Assembly: GCF_029210485.1 (NCBI RefSeq)
Contig: NZ_JARGET010000011.1
Coordinates: forward strand, 124,001 to 188,000
Reading direction: 5' to 3'
Length of the DNA: 64,000 nucleotides
DNA from: Hoeflea sp. YIM 152468
GTDB taxonomy: Bacteria > Pseudomonadota > Alphaproteobacteria > Rhizobiales > Rhizobiaceae
The notes beneath the pieces are model-generated. The model worked only from the letters and a program-made list of their open reading frames with translations. It made no database searches and was not told where the DNA came from. This document shows, piece by piece, positions 1 through 10,079 of the stretch (its first letter is position 1; every line of letters begins with the position of its first letter). The position numbers and the translations under genes are program-made.

Positions 1-1
1 C

Positions 2-838
2 AATTTTGTCACCCGCGAACCGGCGGCCAGCGTCGGAACGCTCACCCGGATTGACGGCGTGCGCACGATCACGGTTCAGGCAGGGCTGAATGAAGGGATT
101 CAGGCAGATCCGGTGCGTCAGGGGATTGTCTCCGAGCTCGAGAAAGCCAATCTGGAAGATCTCGGCATCCGCTGGAAGCTCGCCGGCGAAGACGAGGAGC
201 AGAAGGCCGCAGGCGAGTTCCTGAGCAAGGCGTTTGGCGCGGCGATCTTTTTGATTTTCGTCGTGCTTCTGGCCCAGTTCAACAAATTCCTGTCGGTGGC
301 ACTGGTGCTGTCTGCGGTGGTGATGTCGACTATTGGCGTGTTCCTCGGCCTGCTGATTATGGGTCAGCCGCTGGGCGTCGTGATGACCGGCATCGGCATC
401 ATCGCGCTGGCAGGCGTGGTGGTGAACAACAACATCGTGCTGATCGATACTTACGATCATTTGCGCCGTGAAGGCATGGACAAGCTCGAGGCCATTCTTG
501 AAACCTGCCGCGAGCGCGCGCGCCCGGTGGTGCTGACGGCCGTAACCGCGATTCTGGGTGTGCTGCCGATTGCCTTCGGGTTCAACCTCGAGATCATGGC
601 GCATGAGACCACCTATGGGGCTCCGTCGACGCAGTGGTGGATCTCGTTGTCGAGCGCCATCGTCTTCGGGCTGGCGTTTTCAACAATTCTCACGCTTGTG
701 GTCACGCCGTCGCTGTTGATGATCGTCACGCGGTCGCACGACAGCAAGGTTGTGGCCTGGTGGCAGCGGATGAAGGCGCGGGTCGGACTTGGCCGCAAAG
801 CGGCAGCGCCAGATGCGCGGGCTGAACCGGCGGAGTAA
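2..838 (+). CDS. RND efflux transporter permease, C-terminal part (5' end outside the window)
   Basis: The frame is open from base 2, so this is the last 278 residues of a much longer protein; RND permeases are usually about 1,000-1,050 residues. It shows the C-terminal half of the second RND membrane domain: a hydrophobic helix near residues 75-95, then the conserved GIIALAGVVVNNNIVLID helix region, a cytoplasmic segment with CRERARPVVLTAVTAILG, and a last helix rich in V, L and T. These are hallmarks of AcrB/HAE1-type inner-membrane drug or metal/proton antiporters. The protein ends in a charged alanine-rich tail. The substrate cannot be told from this part. A membrane-fusion partner would be expected upstream, outside the window. 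Confidence 0.9.
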   Translation, partial: NFVTREPAASVGTLTRIDGVRTITVQAGLNEGIQADPVRQGIVSELEKANLEDLGIRWKLAGEDEEQKAAGEFLSKAFGAAIFLIFVVLLAQFNKFLSVALVLSAVVMSTIGVFLGLLIMGQPLGVVMTGIGIIALAGVVVNNNIVLIDTYDHLRREGMDKLEAILETCRERARPVVLTAVTAILGVLPIAFGFNLEIMAHETTYGAPSTQWWISLSSAIVFGLAFSTILTLVVTPSLLMIVTRSHDSKVVAWWQRMKARVGLGRKAAAPDARAEPAE

Positions 839-1002
839 GGAAGGCCTCAGCATTCCGGCAGGCTTGAGAGGGCGTTCAGCGGGCGGCACCACTGCCAAAC
901 CGGGTTGGCGCAACGATGAACTGACCGGTTGATGTCGGCGCCTTGACACAGGTCGAGGCATAAAGCCCTCCGGCGACCTGCTGCTGGCAAGACCGACAGG
1001 GC

Positions 1003-2205
1003 TCAGACAGGGATCACCGGCAGCGATTCCGGGGCCTGACGGGTCAGCAAGGCCGAACCGTCGGCGGTCACAACCAGATTGTCTTCGTGGACCATCATCC
1101 GTCCATCCGTCAGCTCGACCGATGGCTCAAGTGTCAACACCATGCCCGGCTGCAGCACCGTTTCATCCCGCAGCGTGATCGACGGCCACTCGGTCAGTTG
1201 CATGCCGAGGCCATGCCCCATCCGGCCAACGCCGCTGCCGCCGGGGAAATCCTTGTCAAGAACACTTTGCATCGCACGATAAAGGTCGGCGCAAGTGGCG
1301 CCCGGGCGCGCGGATTGCAGGCCGGCGCCGGTGGCTTCGAGCAACGCTGCATAGGCCTTTTCAGCCTCTGCCGGGGCATGGCCGAAGGCGAAGTTGCGGT
1401 CAAAATCGCAGAAATAGCCGTCGAAGATGGCGCCCGTGTCGAGCATCAGGATGTCGCCGGCGCCGGCGCGGCGCGGCGAGGGCGGCGAGATGATATCGGT
1501 GTATCCGCCCGGCCCGGCGCCACCGACGAGGTAATCAACATCGTCAATGCCCCGCTCCAGGCAGACGATCTTGAAGCGCCGGAAAATCTCGATCTCACTC
1601 ATGCCCGCGCTCAGCATGGCCGGCAACGCGTCGAACACATCGGAAACGATTGCGCAGGCATGGGCGATTTTCTTCACTTCGGCCGCCGACTTTACCATCC
1701 GCAGAGTCCTGATGACAGCGGTGGCATCGGTGAACTCAACGTTCGGCAAAGCCGCGCGCAGGCGGCGAAAATCGCCCAAAGGCATGCGCAAATGAGTCTC
1801 CGGTCCTTCCGGAATGCCAATGCGGGCATTGTCGCCGAGTACCTCCCGCATTGTGGCGGCCAGCAGGGAAACGCCTTCATCTTCCGGCTGCGGTGAGTCC
1901 CAACTGCGCACGTCATCAAGCCAGGTGTTGAGGAGACATTCGCGGCCGATTGCGGGTACGACCGCGACCGGCTTGCCGGTGGACGGGACCAGCAGGAACC
2001 AGGGACGCGTCGGGCTCAACCAGAAACGGGTCAGGAATCCGGTGAAATATCGGATTTCTGGCTCGGTGGTCAGAAACAGCCCATCCAGCCCTGCATCCGC
2101 GATCGCCGCTTGCGCCCGGGCGAGGCGGGCCTGGAATTCGGGTACCGCGAAGCCGCGCGCCGGACTGTTTTCGCCTGCAGGCAGTTGATCCAGTATTTTG
2201 CTCAT
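1003..2205 (-). CDS. M24 family metallopeptidase (Xaa-Pro aminopeptidase/creatinase fold)
   Basis: A 400-residue protein with the creatinase N-terminal domain (about residues 20-165) followed by a pita-bread M24 domain. The metal ligands of the family are visible: the two Asp of DTGAIFDGYFCDFDR, the His of GRMGHGLGMQ, the Glu of TLEPSV and the Glu of MVHEDNLVV. The family hydrolyses X-Pro peptides or related amides such as creatine and ectoine; which one applies here is not determined. I start at the ATG with its A at 2205 because the 27 residues upstream of it do not look like M24 sequence. It is divergent from the PLP-enzyme gene at 2415 and next to a dipeptide transporter, so a role in processing imported peptides or peptide-like amides is plausible (inference). 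Confidence 0.85.
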   Translation of the reverse strand: MSKILDQLPAGENSPARGFAVPEFQARLARAQAAIADAGLDGLFLTTEPEIRYFTGFLTRFWLSPTRPWFLLVPSTGKPVAVVPAIGRECLLNTWLDDVRSWDSPQPEDEGVSLLAATMREVLGDNARIGIPEGPETHLRMPLGDFRRLRAALPNVEFTDATAVIRTLRMVKSAAEVKKIAHACAIVSDVFDALPAMLSAGMSEIEIFRRFKIVCLERGIDDVDYLVGGAGPGGYTDIISPPSPRRAGAGDILMLDTGAIFDGYFCDFDRNFAFGHAPAEAEKAYAALLEATGAGLQSARPGATCADLYRAMQSVLDKDFPGGSGVGRMGHGLGMQLTEWPSITLRDETVLQPGMVLTLEPSVELTDGRMMVHEDNLVVTADGSALLTRQAPESLPVIPV

Positions 2206-2414
2206 GCGACTCGCCTTCAAACAGGGCATCGGGCTCCCGCCAAGCGCCCGCAAGGCACTTGGCTCAAACTCGCTGCGAGGTGGCATGGCGGATGCCCTTC
2301 AACCGGAGTACTTTTTCCTTCAGCCGCCCAAGATCAGAGTGTTGCCCGTTTCTGACTGACTTTCACAAGCTTTTCAAATTCTGATATGGCCAGAATGACG
2401 GGCTGAGGTAACCT

Positions 2415-3476
2415 ATGACCATGAGATTTATCAATTCGAGATTGAACCCGAGCGGCGTCGAACGCCTTTTCCGAATCGAACCGGATCGCCCCCTGGCGAT
2501 GCTGCGGCTGTGCCCGGCCTATGCGGCAACGCCATTGCAGCTGATGCCGGAATTTGCCGCCGGACTCGGCATTGGTGCGCTCATGGTCAAGGATGAGACC
2601 CAACGCATGAGGCTCGGCAGCTTCAAGGCGCTGGGCGGTGTGTTCGCGGTGGCTCAGATGATAGAGGACGCATCCGGTGCCTCGGACCTGAACAGCGAAC
2701 ACGCCCGGCAGACCGCCGCAAACATGACCTTCATCACCGCCAGCGCCGGCAATCACGGCCTGTCGGTGGCAGCGGGTGCGCATATTTTCGGTGCCCGCGG
2801 AATCATCGTCCTGAGCAGCGCTGTTCCTGAAGGGTTCGCCGAGCGGATTCGCAACACCGGAGCCGAAGTGGTTCGGGTCGACGGTTCCTATGAGGACAGC
2901 GTCCGGTATGCGGTTGATGCCGCCGACCGGAACGGGTGGCTGCTTCTCGCCGATGGGTCCTGGGAGGGGTACACCGAAAGACCCGCTCTGGTGATGGAAG
3001 GCTACAGCGTGATTGCCGACGAATGCCGGGCCAAATTTGTGAAGACCCGGGATTGGCCGACGCATGTCTTCGTGCAGGCCGGCGTCGGCGGACTGGCCGC
3101 CGCGATGGCCGCGCATATTCGCCAGCACTGGCCGGCTCAGCCGCAGATCATCGTGGTGGAGCCGGACGCAGCGCCATGTCTGTTGCAAAGTGCAAAGGCC
3201 GGAATACTCCTGCGCGCCGAAGGTCCGCAATCAAACATGGGGCGGCTTGACTGCAAGGACGCGTCGCTGATCGCCTTCGAGGCGCTGCGCCACGACGCGG
3301 ATCTTTTCATGACCGTGAGTGACACTGACGCAAAGGCCGCGACACGGCAATTTGCGAGCCATGGCATTCAGACCACGCCCAGCGGTGCGGCGCCGCTGGC
3401 CGCCCTTCAGGAGCTGGATCCCGGACCGGAAGCACGCTGCCTGTTGATCGCGACCGAGGGGCCGGAGACAGCCTGA
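2415..3476 (+). CDS. Diaminopropionate ammonia-lyase-like PLP enzyme
   Basis: A 353-residue fold-type II PLP enzyme. The PLP lysine is K71 in the motif GSFKALGG; ITASAGNHG and the glycine-rich VQAGVGGLAAA further on are the phosphate-binding and cofactor regions. The arrangement matches diaminopropionate ammonia-lyase (YgeX/DpaL), which turns 2,3-diaminopropionate into pyruvate and ammonia, better than threonine dehydratase. It is somewhat shorter than the roughly 400 residues usual for that enzyme. It is divergent from the M24 peptidase gene with a shared 209-bp upstream region, and lies upstream of dppABCDF. Taken together this suggests scavenging of a peptide or amide containing a diamino acid (inference). 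Other beta-eliminating PLP lyases remain possible. Confidence 0.8.
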   Translation: MTMRFINSRLNPSGVERLFRIEPDRPLAMLRLCPAYAATPLQLMPEFAAGLGIGALMVKDETQRMRLGSFKALGGVFAVAQMIEDASGASDLNSEHARQTAANMTFITASAGNHGLSVAAGAHIFGARGIIVLSSAVPEGFAERIRNTGAEVVRVDGSYEDSVRYAVDAADRNGWLLLADGSWEGYTERPALVMEGYSVIADECRAKFVKTRDWPTHVFVQAGVGGLAAAMAAHIRQHWPAQPQIIVVEPDAAPCLLQSAKAGILLRAEGPQSNMGRLDCKDASLIAFEALRHDADLFMTVSDTDAKAATRQFASHGIQTTPSGAAPLAALQELDPGPEARCLLIATEGPETA

Positions 3477-3884
3477 TCTGATATGGCCATCGTGATGCCG
3501 GCGCTTGCGCACTGTCCTCGGCGAAGCTTGCCATGACAGGGCATCCCCGAGATCGTGCGCAGGATTAAGCCAGTCAGCCAGCTTCCCGCCAGATGGATTG
3601 CCACATTCGCACGATGACGGGCGGCGACGCCGGCATGGTCGAGTTCGATTGCGGGCATGGCGCGAACTTCGATCGCCATTCCTGAGCAACTGCCCTTGCC
3701 GGACTGCTTCGACACAATCGGGAGCCCCGATGTTTCGAAACATTGCGTCAGCTGCCATGAATAAGACAGGAATCGCGCTTGCATTGAAATCGCGATTGGC
3801 GTTTGATCTCCGGCAAGCTGGGGGGCGGTAACTAGGCTTTCCGGTGAACAAACAGATATCGCGTACAACCACAGGGGATACGCC
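3477..3884 (+). other. Intergenic region upstream of dppA
   Basis: About 400 bases between the PLP-enzyme gene and dppA. Several open frames cross it on both strands, but none has a recognisable domain or a good ribosome-binding site, so I treat them as chance. It should contain the dpp promoter; I could not identify convincing -35 and -10 boxes. Confidence 0.5.
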
Positions 3885-5480
3885 ATGAAAAAGCTGAACT
3901 CACTATTGGCAACGACCGCGCTCGCAGCAATGCTCGCATCGACTGCGCAGGCCAAGACGCTGGTCTATTGCTCGGAAGGGTCGCCGGAAGGTTTCGACCC
4001 CGCTCTTTACACATCGGGAACGACCTTCGACGCCTCGTCGAAGAACGTCTACAACCGCTTGGTTGAATTCAACATCGGCACCACTGAAACCAAGCCCGGT
4101 CTTGCCGAAAGCTATGAAGTGTCCGAGGACGGTCTGGAATACACCTTCAAGCTGCGCCCGGGTGTAAAGTTCCACACCACAGACTTTTTCACTCCGTCGC
4201 GTGACCTCAACGCCGACGATGTGATCTTCTCGTTCGAACGTCAGCTCAACGAAGACAACTCCTTCAACAAATATGTCGAAGGTGCGAGCTGGGAGTATTT
4301 CAACGGCATGTCGATGCCTGATCTTCTCAAGGGAATCGAGAAGGTTGACGACATGACGGTCAAGTTCGTGCTCAACCGTCCCGAAGCGCCGTTCATCGCC
4401 AACATGGCTATGGATTTCGCCTCGATCGTGTCGAAGGAATATGCCGACAAGCTGGAAGCTGACGGCAAGGCTTCCGATCTCAACCAAAAGCCGGTCGGTA
4501 CCGGTCCGTTCCAGTTCGTCGCCTATCAGCCCGACGCCGTGATCCGCTTCAAGGCGCATCCCGACTACTGGGCTGGCAAGGAAAAGATCGACGATCTGGT
4601 GTTTGCCATCACCACCGACGCATCGGTGCGCCAGCAGAAGCTGATGGCCGGTGAATGCCACGTGGCGCCCTATCCGAATCCGGCCGATCTGGACGCACTC
4701 CGGGCAAATGACGACCTGCAGCTGATGGAGCAGGAAGGCCTGAATGTCGGCTATCTGGCCTACAATGCGCTGGTCGCTCCGTTCGACAACGCCAAGGTGC
4801 GCAAGGCGCTCAACATGGCGATCAACAAGCAGGCCATTCTGGATGCCGTGTTCCAGGGGTCAGGCCAGGCTGCCAAGAACCCGATCCCGCCAACCATGTG
4901 GTCTTATAACAAGGCCGTTGAAGACGATGCCTATGATCCCGAAGCTGCCAAGGCGATGCTTGCGGAAGAAGGTGTGACGGACCTTTCGATGAAGGTCTGG
5001 GCGATGCCTGTGCAGCGTCCCTACAACCCGAATGCCCGCCGTATGGCCGAGGTTATTCAGGAAGACTTCTCCAAGGTCGGCGTCAATGTCGAAATCGTTT
5101 CCTACGAGTGGGGCGAGTATCTCGACAAATCCAAGGCCAAGGACCGCGATGGTGCGGTGCTGCTCGGCTGGACCGGCGACAATGGCGATCCGGACAACTT
5201 CCTCGCCGTGCTGCTGGGCTGTGACGGTGTTGGCGGCTCCAACCGTGCACAATGGTGCAACGACGAGTTCGAAGCCCTGATCCAGAAGGCCAAGGTCGTG
5301 TCTGACAAGGCCGAGCGGACCGCGCTGTATGAAGAGGCCCAGGTCGTCTTCAAGCGCGAAGCACCGTGGGCAACCATTGCCCATTCGGTGGTCTTCATGC
5401 CGATGAGCAAGAAGGTCAGCGGCTACGTGATGGATCCTCTCGGTGGCCATTGGTTCACCGGTGTTGATATCGCCGAATAA
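3885..5480 (+). CDS. dppA: Periplasmic dipeptide/oligopeptide-binding protein (SBP family 5)
   Basis: A 531-residue family 5 solute-binding protein. The Sec signal peptide (MKKLNSLLATTALAAMLAS, cleavage after AQA) is followed by the family N-terminus LVYCSEGSPEGFDPALYTSG, as seen in DppA. Later motifs are the LAESYEVSEDGLEYTFKLRPGVKFH region and the C-terminal domain-closure segment GWTGDNGDPDNFL. It captures peptides in the periplasm and delivers them to the permeases encoded directly downstream. Binding of heme or delta-aminolevulinate is also known in the DppA family and cannot be excluded. A 10-bp-stem hairpin follows the stop codon. Confidence 0.92.
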   Translation: MKKLNSLLATTALAAMLASTAQAKTLVYCSEGSPEGFDPALYTSGTTFDASSKNVYNRLVEFNIGTTETKPGLAESYEVSEDGLEYTFKLRPGVKFHTTDFFTPSRDLNADDVIFSFERQLNEDNSFNKYVEGASWEYFNGMSMPDLLKGIEKVDDMTVKFVLNRPEAPFIANMAMDFASIVSKEYADKLEADGKASDLNQKPVGTGPFQFVAYQPDAVIRFKAHPDYWAGKEKIDDLVFAITTDASVRQQKLMAGECHVAPYPNPADLDALRANDDLQLMEQEGLNVGYLAYNALVAPFDNAKVRKALNMAINKQAILDAVFQGSGQAAKNPIPPTMWSYNKAVEDDAYDPEAAKAMLAEEGVTDLSMKVWAMPVQRPYNPNARRMAEVIQEDFSKVGVNVEIVSYEWGEYLDKSKAKDRDGAVLLGWTGDNGDPDNFLAVLLGCDGVGGSNRAQWCNDEFEALIQKAKVVSDKAERTALYEEAQVVFKREAPWATIAHSVVFMPMSKKVSGYVMDPLGGHWFTGVDIAE

Positions 5481-5493
5481 CCCGAACAGGAAA

Positions 5494-5522
5494 GGCGGGG
5501 GCGTTTTTCGGGCGCCCCCGCC
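5494..5522 (+). promoter_or_regulatory. Intercistronic hairpin between dppA and dppB
   Basis: The arms GGCGGGGGCG (5494-5503) and CGCCCCCGCC (5513-5522) are perfectly complementary around a 9-base loop. No T-run follows, so it is probably not a full terminator. Such hairpins after a binding-protein gene commonly protect or partly terminate the mRNA, giving more binding protein than permease (known for ABC operons; inferred here). Confidence 0.7.
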
Positions 5523-5534
5523 GCCATTGATCAC

Positions 5535-6539
5535 ATGCTGCGATTTTTTCTTACCCGTGTAGGCCTTTTGATTCCGACCTTTATCGGCGTGTCGATCGTG
5601 GCTTTCGCTTTCATTCGCCTGCTGCCTGGCGATCCGATCATGCTGCTAGCCGGCGAGCGCGGGGTTGATCCCGCACGCTATGCCGAACTGCAGGCCTCGC
5701 TCGGGTTCGACAAGCCACTCCCGATCCAATACATCAATTACCTGAAAGATATCCTCACCGGCGACTTCGGGACGTCCATCGTCACCAAGCGCCCGGTGCT
5801 CGACGAGTTCATGACGCTGTTTCCGGCGACCATCGAACTGGCGCTGTGCGCCATCATCCTGGCAACGCTGGTGGGTATTCCGGCCGGTGTGCTGGCTGCG
5901 GTCAAACGCGGCACCTGGCTCGATCAGAGCGTCATGGGCACGGCGCTGGTCGGCTATTCGATGCCGATCTTCTGGTGGGGACTTCTGCTGATCATCCTGT
6001 TTTCGGGCATCTTGCAGTGGACCCCGGTCTCGGGGCGGATCTCGCTGATCTATTTCTTTCCGCCCGTGACCGGATTCATGCTGATCGACAGTCTGCTGTC
6101 GGGCCAATCCGGCGCCTTCAGATCGGCGCTGAGCCATCTCATCCTGCCGACCATCGTGCTGGCGACGATCCCGCTTGCGGTGATCGCCCGGCAGACGCGT
6201 TCGGCCATGCTCGAGGTTCTGGGCGAGGATTACGTTCGCACCGCGCGCGCCAAGGGCCTGCCGCCGCGGCGGGTGATCGGGCTGCATGCGCTGCGCAATG
6301 CGCTGATACCGGTGATCACCACCATCGGGCTGCAGGTCGGCGTGTTGCTGGCCGGCGCGATCCTGACCGAGACAATTTTCTCCTGGCCGGGCATCGGCAA
6401 GTGGATGGTCGATTCCGTTTTCAAGCGCGATTATTCGGTGGTGCAAGGTGGATTGCTGTTGATCGCCGGGGTCATCATGATCGTCAATCTCGTGGTTGAT
6501 CTGCTGTATGGCCTGATCAATCCGCGTATCAGGCATTGA
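5535..6539 (+). CDS. dppB: Dipeptide ABC transporter permease, DppB type
   Basis: A 334-residue inner-membrane permease with the usual six-helix layout. The N-terminus RFFLTRVGLLIPTFIGVS is the standard start of DppB/OppB. The EAA loop that contacts the ATPase is seen as DYVRTARAKGLPPRRVIGLHALRNALIPV (partly quoted, about residues 235-258). It follows dppA by 54 bases, with the hairpin between, and is nine bases before dppC. It forms the membrane channel with DppC. Confidence 0.93.
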   Translation: MLRFFLTRVGLLIPTFIGVSIVAFAFIRLLPGDPIMLLAGERGVDPARYAELQASLGFDKPLPIQYINYLKDILTGDFGTSIVTKRPVLDEFMTLFPATIELALCAIILATLVGIPAGVLAAVKRGTWLDQSVMGTALVGYSMPIFWWGLLLIILFSGILQWTPVSGRISLIYFFPPVTGFMLIDSLLSGQSGAFRSALSHLILPTIVLATIPLAVIARQTRSAMLEVLGEDYVRTARAKGLPPRRVIGLHALRNALIPVITTIGLQVGVLLAGAILTETIFSWPGIGKWMVDSVFKRDYSVVQGGLLLIAGVIMIVNLVVDLLYGLINPRIRH

Positions 6540-6548
6540 GGTTGCGCC

Positions 6549-7454
6549 ATGACTGACACAACCACGACACCCCAAGCACACACGCCGCTGCGCCGAGGCC
6601 GGTTTGCCGAGTTCTGGTACTATTTCAGCCAGAACCGCGGCGCCGTGATCGGGCTGGTGGTTTTTTCCTCCATTGTGTTCATTGCCGTGTTCGCGCCGCT
6701 GATCGCGCCGCATTCGCCCAGCGTGCAGAACCGTGACGCGTTTCTGGTGCCGCCGTTCTGGCAGGAGGGTGGCAGCACGACCTACCTTCTGGGCACCGAC
6801 GCCGTGGGCCGCGACATGCTGTCCCGGCTGATGTACGGATCCCAGTTTTCGCTGTTCATCGGCCTGTTCGTGGTGGTTCTATCGGTCTCCAGCGGAGTTC
6901 TGATCGGACTGCTCGCCGGCTACTTCCGGGGCTGGGTCGATACTGTGATCATGCGGATCATGGACGTCATCCTGGCATTCCCGTCGCTGCTGCTGGCTCT
7001 GGTTCTGGTCGCCATCCTCGGGCCTGGTCTGCTCAATGCGATGATTGCCATCGCGCTGATTTTGCAACCGCATTTCGTGCGGCTGACCCGGGCTTCGGTG
7101 TTGACCGAGCGTGATCGGGAATATGTTATTGCCTCGCGGGTGGCCGGCGCGCGGCCGGTACGGCTGATGTTCCTGACCATTCTTCCCAATTGTCTGGCGC
7201 CGCTGATCGTGCAGGCGACGCTGTCGTTTTCGACAGCCATCCTTGATGCCGCAGCCCTGGGCTTTCTGGGCATGGGCGCACAGCCTCCGACGCCTGAATG
7301 GGGCTCAATGCTGGCCGAAGCGCGTGAATTCATTCTGCGGGCCTGGTGGGTGGTTACCTTGCCCGGTCTGGCCATTCTGATCACTGTGCTGGCGATCAAC
7401 CTGATGGGCGACGGTCTGCGCGACGCGCTCGATCCGAAACTGAAGAAAAGCTGA
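6549..7454 (+). CDS. dppC: Dipeptide ABC transporter permease, DppC type
   Basis: A 301-residue permease with an N-terminal cytoplasmic extension, an OppC-type first helix ([20 protein letters not shown]), then the periplasmic segment ending at [18 protein letters not shown], which is diagnostic for the DppC/OppC family. The EAA loop is around [18 protein letters not shown]. The stop codon overlaps the dppD start (TGATG at 7452-7456), so the two are translationally coupled. It pairs with DppB. Confidence 0.93.
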   Translation: MTDTTTTPQAHTPLRRGRFAEFWYYFSQNRGAVIGLVVFSSIVFIAVFAPLIAPHSPSVQNRDAFLVPPFWQEGGSTTYLLGTDAVGRDMLSRLMYGSQFSLFIGLFVVVLSVSSGVLIGLLAGYFRGWVDTVIMRIMDVILAFPSLLLALVLVAILGPGLLNAMIAIALILQPHFVRLTRASVLTERDREYVIASRVAGARPVRLMFLTILPNCLAPLIVQATLSFSTAILDAAALGFLGMGAQPPTPEWGSMLAEAREFILRAWWVVTLPGLAILITVLAINLMGDGLRDALDPKLKKS

Positions 7455-8455
7455 TGTCCCTGCTCGAAATCAAGAACCTGACTGTCAGCTTCGACACCGT
7501 ATCCGGTCCCTTCCGGGCCGTCGACGGGGTGGACCTGAATGTCGATGGTCGTGAAATCCTCTCCATTGTCGGCGAGTCCGGCTCCGGCAAATCGGTGGCC
7601 ATGCTGGCGTTGATGGGCCTGTTGCCGGAGACAGCGTCGGTGACGGCCGATGTCATGCGCTTCGATGGCAAGGACCTGCTGACCATGTCGGACAAGGACA
7701 AGCGAAGCATCATTGGTCAGGACATCGCAATGATCTTCCAGGAGCCGATGTCGAGCCTCAATCCGTGTTTCACCGTGGGGTTCCAGATCGGCGAGATGCT
7801 CAAGCGCCACACACGGCTTGGCCGTTCCGAGCGCAAGGCTCGCGCCATCGAATTGATGCGCGCAGTCGGGATCCCCTCGCCAGAGCAGCGCTTGTCGGCC
7901 TATCCGCATCAATTGTCCGGCGGCATGAGCCAGCGGGTGATGATCGCCATGTCGGCGTCCTGCCGGCCGAAGCTGCTGATTGCCGATGAGCCGACAACGG
8001 CGCTGGATGTGACCATCCAGGCGCAGATTCTCGATCTGCTGCGCGATCTGTGCGACGAGTTCGACATGGCGCTGGTGCTGATCACCCACGATATGGGCGT
8101 GGTGGCGCAAATGGCGCACCGGGTCCAGGTGCAATATGCCGGCCAGAAGGTCGAGGAACAGTCAGTGGAAGATCTGTTTTCCGATCCGCATCACCCCTAT
8201 ACCGCAGCCCTGCTGTCGGCCTTGCCGGAGCGGGCCACCGGACGCGGCCATCTTCCCTCGATCCCCGGCGTGGTGCCGGGTCAGTTCGACCGGCCGCCAG
8301 GTTGCCTGTTCGAGCCGCGCTGCGCCTACGCCACTGCAAGCTGCCGCATCAACGCCACCCCTCAAGGCCCGGAGATGGGCTATGCCCTGTGCAATCATCC
8401 GCTCATCAACGGTGCGCCCGCCGATGGCACCAAGGCGCGGGAGATAACGGCATGA
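7454..8455 (+). CDS. dppD: Dipeptide ABC transporter ATP-binding protein, DppD type
   Basis: A 333-residue ATPase with Walker [10 protein letters not shown]-loop [13 protein letters not shown] signature LSGGMSQR and Walker [13 protein letters not shown]. The C-terminal oligopeptide/dipeptide-transporter domain carries the cysteine cluster ([14 protein letters not shown]) that binds an Fe-S cluster in some family members. I start at the ATG at 7454, overlapping dppC by one base, because the upstream extension of the same frame lies inside dppC. It works as a heterodimer with DppF. Confidence 0.93.
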   Translation: MSLLEIKNLTVSFDTVSGPFRAVDGVDLNVDGREILSIVGESGSGKSVAMLALMGLLPETASVTADVMRFDGKDLLTMSDKDKRSIIGQDIAMIFQEPMSSLNPCFTVGFQIGEMLKRHTRLGRSERKARAIELMRAVGIPSPEQRLSAYPHQLSGGMSQRVMIAMSASCRPKLLIADEPTTALDVTIQAQILDLLRDLCDEFDMALVLITHDMGVVAQMAHRVQVQYAGQKVEEQSVEDLFSDPHHPYTAALLSALPERATGRGHLPSIPGVVPGQFDRPPGCLFEPRCAYATASCRINATPQGPEMGYALCNHPLINGAPADGTKAREITA

Positions 8456-9399
8456 GCACGGTTCTTCAGGCCACCGATCTGACCCGGACCTACGAGGTCA
8501 AGCGCGGGTTGTTCGGCGCCCCGGCGCTGGTGCGCGCGCTCAATGGCGTCAGCTTCGATCTGACGCCAGGCAAGACGCTCGCTGTGGTGGGTGAATCGGG
8601 ATGCGGCAAGTCGACACTGGCGCGTCTTGTCACCATGATCGAAGAGCCGAGTTCCGGCATTCTGACCATTGACGGCAAGCCCGCAGTCCACACCGACACG
8701 GATCTTCGCCGCACCGTCCAGATCGTGTTCCAGAACCCCTATGGCTCACTCAATCCGCGCCAGAAGGTGGGCGCGATCCTTGAGGAGCCGCTCAAGGTCA
8801 ACACCCGCGACACGGCGGAAACGCGGCGCCAGAAGGCCCGCGCCATGATGGAGCGTGTCGGGCTTCGGCCGGAGCATTACGACCGTTATCCGCACATGTT
8901 CTCGGGCGGTCAGCGGCAGCGCATCGCCATCGCACGCGCGCTGATGCTCAATCCGAAGATCCTGGTGCTTGACGAACCGGTCTCGGCGCTTGACCTGTCG
9001 ATCCAGGCACAGGTACTCAACCTGCTGATTGACCTGCAGGCGGAGTTCGGCCTTGCCTATCTGTTCATCAGCCACGACCTTTCCGTGGTCAAGCACATCG
9101 CCGACGAGGTGATGGTGATGTATCTCGGACGACCGGTGGAATCAGGGCCGGCGGAAACAGTGTTCGCGGCACCGAAACATCCCTACACCCAGGCACTGTT
9201 GTCGGCCACGCCCGTTGCCGACCCGACCAGGAAACGCGAGCGGGTGCAACTCGAAGGCGAACTGCCTTCGCCGCTCAACATTCCCAGCGGCTGCGCCTTC
9301 CATCCCCGCTGCCCGATCGCCATACCGCAATGCGCCGAAGCCATTCCGCCCGAGCGGCTCGTCGCCGGTCGCCAGGTGGCCTGTATCCTGGCTGAATAG
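8452..9399 (+). CDS. dppF: Dipeptide ABC transporter ATP-binding protein, DppF type
   Basis: A 315-residue second ATPase of the peptide importer. It has Walker A GESGCGKST, FQNPYGSLNPRQ, signature FSGGQRQR and Walker B ILVLDEPVSALD, then the C-terminal oligo_HPY-type domain with the CAFHPRCPIAIPQC cysteine motif. The start is the ATG at 8452, overlapping the dppD stop as ATGA. It is the last gene of dppABCDF. Confidence 0.93.
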   Translation: MSTVLQATDLTRTYEVKRGLFGAPALVRALNGVSFDLTPGKTLAVVGESGCGKSTLARLVTMIEEPSSGILTIDGKPAVHTDTDLRRTVQIVFQNPYGSLNPRQKVGAILEEPLKVNTRDTAETRRQKARAMMERVGLRPEHYDRYPHMFSGGQRQRIAIARALMLNPKILVLDEPVSALDLSIQAQVLNLLIDLQAEFGLAYLFISHDLSVVKHIADEVMVMYLGRPVESGPAETVFAAPKHPYTQALLSATPVADPTRKRERVQLEGELPSPLNIPSGCAFHPRCPIAIPQCAEAIPPERLVAGRQVACILAE

Positions 9400-10079
9400 G
9401 GCCGCTCCGTTCGAGCCGGGTCAGACTCCAATGACGTCGCCGGTCGCGGTGCAGCCGCAGACCGCCCAGACAATTTTGCGGGCTTGCGCCATCTGCCCGC
9501 CCGCGAACCTCTGCCTTAAAGCCTTCGTCCAATGGATGGAGACCGACACCGGCGTTTTCCGGCCCCGGGCAGCTTGACCGGCGCAACCGGTGCACAGTCA
9601 CCGAATCATCCGGCAGGAGAAGCCTGGTGGTGAGGTGGACTGAGCTTTGCCGCAAAGCGCAGATCCGGTTTCTTCCAAGACGATCATGCTGGAGCCGATC
9701 GGGAATTTATTCCTGATGAGATCCGCGAGAATGGCGCGCGTTCTCCGCACAGGGACGTGTCTTCGCATGCGGCCGCGATTGCGCTGCGCCTCAATCAGGG
9801 AAGTCCGAAAAACACCGCGCCACCGCAGTAAAACCGGCTTGCAACAGTGGTCTTGCGCCATCGGACCGCCACAGTGGCGACCCTCGGCGCAGTCAATCCA
9901 ATGACACTACAGAGCCGGACGTTACACGTCGCGCCACCAGGCAAAGATGACTGATTGCATGGATATACAATAGTCTAATGGTATCCGAGCCCCGGTCATG
10001 ATCATCTTAAGATTGCTATTAACATAGCTATGGCGGCGAAGCTGGGAGGCTTTGTCGAAACCACACCAGGGAGGGTTTT
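9400..10079 (+). other. Non-coding region between the dpp operon and the Liv-type operon
   Basis: About 680 bases without a convincing gene. The best small frame, 9431-9577 (48 codons), contains two closely spaced cysteines (ACAICPPANLC) but has no clear ribosome-binding site. The last 130 bases before the next operon are markedly AT-richer (around 9945-10030) and are the likely promoter region. A purine-rich ribosome-binding site (ccagggagg) precedes the ATG at 10080. Confidence 0.5.

Noticed and set aside
9431-9577. 48-codon frame with two close cysteines after dppF
   Set aside because: No ribosome-binding site, no family known to me; kept only as a remark in the intergenic entry.
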